Source of the DNA: Apteryx mantelli
Lineage: Eukaryota; Chordata; Aves; Apterygiformes; Apterygidae
Assembly: GCF_036417845.1 (NCBI RefSeq)
Contig: NC_089980.1
Coordinates: 54,248,501-54,312,500 of the forward strand
Length of the DNA: 64,000 nucleotides
Direction: 5' to 3'
Below the pieces are notes generated by a model, which made no database searches, had not been told where the DNA came from, and was given only the letters and a program-made list of their open reading frames with translations. Position 1 is the stretch's first letter; each line of letters opens with the position of its first letter. This document shows positions 62,237-64,000 of this stretch, piece after piece. The translations under genes and the position numbers were made by a program.

Positions 62237-64000
62237 TTAAACCATGGTCATAACCTTTAGAGAGGCAGGTTGGAATCTCCTGATCTTCTTCTTCAGTGCC
62301 TTTGAAGCTTTGATGCGACAGATTTTGGGAACCGGGGGAAGGGACTTGGAAGAGGCCTGGACAGACCCTGATTGTCTGACAGAAGCTTCAGGCCAAATCA
62401 GCTCACTTTCATCACCCTCATCATAGTCAAGGGCAAGGCTGCTGCTGCTACTGCTGCCATCCAAATCGCTTTCGCTGGACTCACTGTCCCCAAAACAGTT
62501 AGCCGTGAAATCACTGACCTCCCCTTCGCTGGTCTCTGCAATGGTGGAGTGAAAGAGAGAAGCACACTCTGCAGAGTACTCAGAGTGGTCTGACTCACTT
62601 TTGGCATTAGCTCCATGGAGATGACTCTTTGAGTGAGCCCTCATACTCACAGTACGCAGGACACCAGCTCTCCTCACTGGCTGCCTTGGTGCCCTGGTAC
62701 CAAAGCCACTAGAGAGGTTGGCCAAGTGGGCCTTGGCAGAGATCTCCACCGTGGATTGCCACTTGCGCTGCTTCTTCTTGGTGGCTGTGTCTATGTAAGC
62801 CGCTTCGAGGGAATACTGTGCATTGGCAGAAGCCCTGTAGAGCTCTGGCCTGGATGGCACAGGGAGCAGTCTGAGCTGCGCAGGCAACAGGCTAGACTCT
62901 GAGCATGACCTGCCGGTCACATCACCTGAATACGAAGGTCTCCGCACAAGGCTTTTCATTCCGTGTGGTCTTTGGGGCTGATTCCACTCAGCAGGCAGCC
63001 TGGCAGCTCCATGTAGCCCTCTTGCCTTCTCCGTGCAAAAGGCCTGCTTCCCAGGCCGGAGCACCTTTTCACTGTTCCTCCTCTTTATCTTTACTGCCTT
63101 TGTTTTGGAGCTGGCAAACTTGACCCGAACCTGGTGGGATTCTGCAGGGACGAACTGAGCATGAACAAACTCACTTCGTGCTGCTCGCTCAAGACCCCTG
63201 GTGTTAGTCAGTTTGGGATTTCCACATCTTTTGAGGGGCGGCTTTCTGGATGGGACAGGTTTAGGGTTCCAGGTGCCCAGGCTGGAGTCATCCTGGCATA
63301 GCTGTGAGCAGGACGAACTGTGCTCCTCGCTACTCTCCATTGCTTCTGCCAGAGGAGAGCCCCTTGCTGCCGACTTGGCAGGATAACAAGTATTCACAGC
63401 TGATGGCTCTGTGTCAGGTGGGGTGGACTGCTGTTCTCCATTCAGAGAGCACGCGGTCTCCTGCTGCTTGGCACATTCCCCCTCTGGCACCTCTCTCTGG
63501 AACTTCCCTTCAGCTTTGTTGCTTTCCAGAGAGCTCACTTGTTTTTCCAGCTGGCTACTGCTGCTGTTAATTTTCACTCCACTGGCGCTGGGGGTTATAA
63601 TGAGTCTCTGGTGCATTGTGGATGGCTGGCTCTTTGTCGAAACTTGCTTACTGGCATCAGCCCGATTGTTTCCTTTGCATCTCGTCAGCTGGAGTAATTT
63701 ATTGATGTAACCCCCTGGCTTGGCCTCAGTGGTTGGCCTAGTCCTAATCAAGCTGGGACCCATCATACTAGGCAGGGGTTTGCAGGGGGGAACCTGGAGG
63801 TCTGCTTCTGGGGATGACCCCACCAGGGAGAAAAGGGGGCTTTGTAAAGCCACCGCATGAAGGGGGCTTGGGTAAGGATATACATCAATGCCATTCTTGG
63901 AGACCAAATCGTTCTGGAATTTGGGGTCCATGCTGAGCAAGTGCAGTTCTCCTGTATGGCACAGAGGCAACATGGATTTGGGATCTGTCTCTTTCTGAAA
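62237..64000 (-). CDS. DACT2: DACT2 (Dapper homolog 2), terminal coding exon, 5' partial
   Basis: Cytoplasmic scaffold of the Dapper family, which binds Dishevelled and modulates Wnt signalling; DACT2 orthologues are also known to promote turnover of TGF-beta/Nodal type I receptors. The frame is open from the window edge to a TAA stop at 62237-62239: 578 codons from the first Met (63973) plus 9 further codons up to base 64000. That Met is internal, because the human protein is near 770 residues and its N-terminal leucine zipper is missing here. Numbering from this Met, visible family blocks are DPKFQNDLVSKNG then VYPYPSPLHAVALQSPLF (16-48), a basic patch (291-299), GRSCSESSL (354-362), RKWQSTVEISAKA (403-415), an acidic Ser-rich stretch around SAECASLFHST and CFGDSESSESD (461-503), KASKALKKKIRRFQP (555-569) and the C-terminal PDZ ligand MTMV. 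DACT1 ends MTTV, so MTMV with the AALQ-type blocks favours DACT2. A TTTCAG at the extreme edge (minus strand) might be the splice acceptor, or the exon may continue further. No frameshift was seen. Confidence 0.95.
   Translation of the reverse strand, partial: FQKETDPKSMLPLCHTGELHLLSMDPKFQNDLVSKNGIDVYPYPSPLHAVALQSPLFSLVGSSPEADLQVPPCKPLPSMMGPSLIRTRPTTEAKPGGYINKLLQLTRCKGNNRADASKQVSTKSQPSTMHQRLIITPSASGVKINSSSSQLEKQVSSLESNKAEGKFQREVPEGECAKQQETACSLNGEQQSTPPDTEPSAVNTCYPAKSAARGSPLAEAMESSEEHSSSCSQLCQDDSSLGTWNPKPVPSRKPPLKRCGNPKLTNTRGLERAARSEFVHAQFVPAESHQVRVKFASSKTKAVKIKRRNSEKVLRPGKQAFCTEKARGLHGAARLPAEWNQPQRPHGMKSLVRRPSYSGDVTGRSCSESSLLPAQLRLLPVPSRPELYRASANAQYSLEAAYIDTATKKKQRKWQSTVEISAKAHLANLSSGFGTRAPRQPVRRAGVLRTVSMRAHSKSHLHGANAKSESDHSEYSAECASLFHSTIAETSEGEVSDFTANCFGDSESSESDLDGSSSSSSLALDYDEGDESELIWPEASVRQSGSVQASSKSLPPVPKICRIKASKALKKKIRRFQPASLKVMTMV

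Noticed and set aside
63973..63973. First ATG of the DACT2 frame as the true start of the protein
   Set aside because: The frame remains open upstream to the window edge and the family's N-terminal leucine-zipper region is missing, so this Met is internal.

Overview
The window looks like bird nuclear DNA. It holds a copy of the CR1 (Chicken Repeat 1) LINE with the avian-type 3' end (three TTCTGTGA units at 21504-21527), several older CR1 and MIR-like SINE remnants, low gene density, and one vertebrate gene at the right edge. No bacterial operons, phage, CRISPR arrays, tRNA or rRNA genes were recognised. Species cannot be fixed from the sequence alone.

The one gene called with confidence is DACT2 (Dapper family, Wnt and TGF-beta/Nodal signalling) at 62237-64000 on the minus strand. 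Only the large terminal coding exon is present; the N-terminal exons lie beyond base 64000. Its 3' UTR runs leftward to a probable polyadenylation signal at 61411-61416 and carries a Pumilio-type site.

The remaining 61 kb (1 to about 61390) lies downstream of DACT2 and shows no recognisable protein-coding exon. From left: a CpG-free AT-rich block (2019-2955); two inverted ancient CR1 3' ends (3290-3990, 5606-5990); an ancient forward CR1 with a reverse-transcriptase FADD motif (8750-9700); a mixed stretch with short repeated or palindromic motifs that could be regulatory (11760-11960, 12683-12733, 13309-13363, 14800-14814, 16349-16374); a marginal small ORF with a strong Kozak context (17711-18061); the younger CR1 (20905-21527); scattered MIR-like SINEs (12285, 19427, 23175, 27665, 30262, 34577); a TG/TA/CA inverted-repeat microsatellite (45507-45610); a motif-dense candidate enhancer (47330-47660); then more unremarkable intergenic DNA with a (TG)n tract at 61020.

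The most likely reading is a gene-poor regulatory flank of DACT2. In human the 3' side of DACT2 faces FRMD1, but that synteny is from general knowledge and no FRMD1 exon was recognised here. I found no convincing new biological system; the findings are candidates for regulatory or repeat biology.
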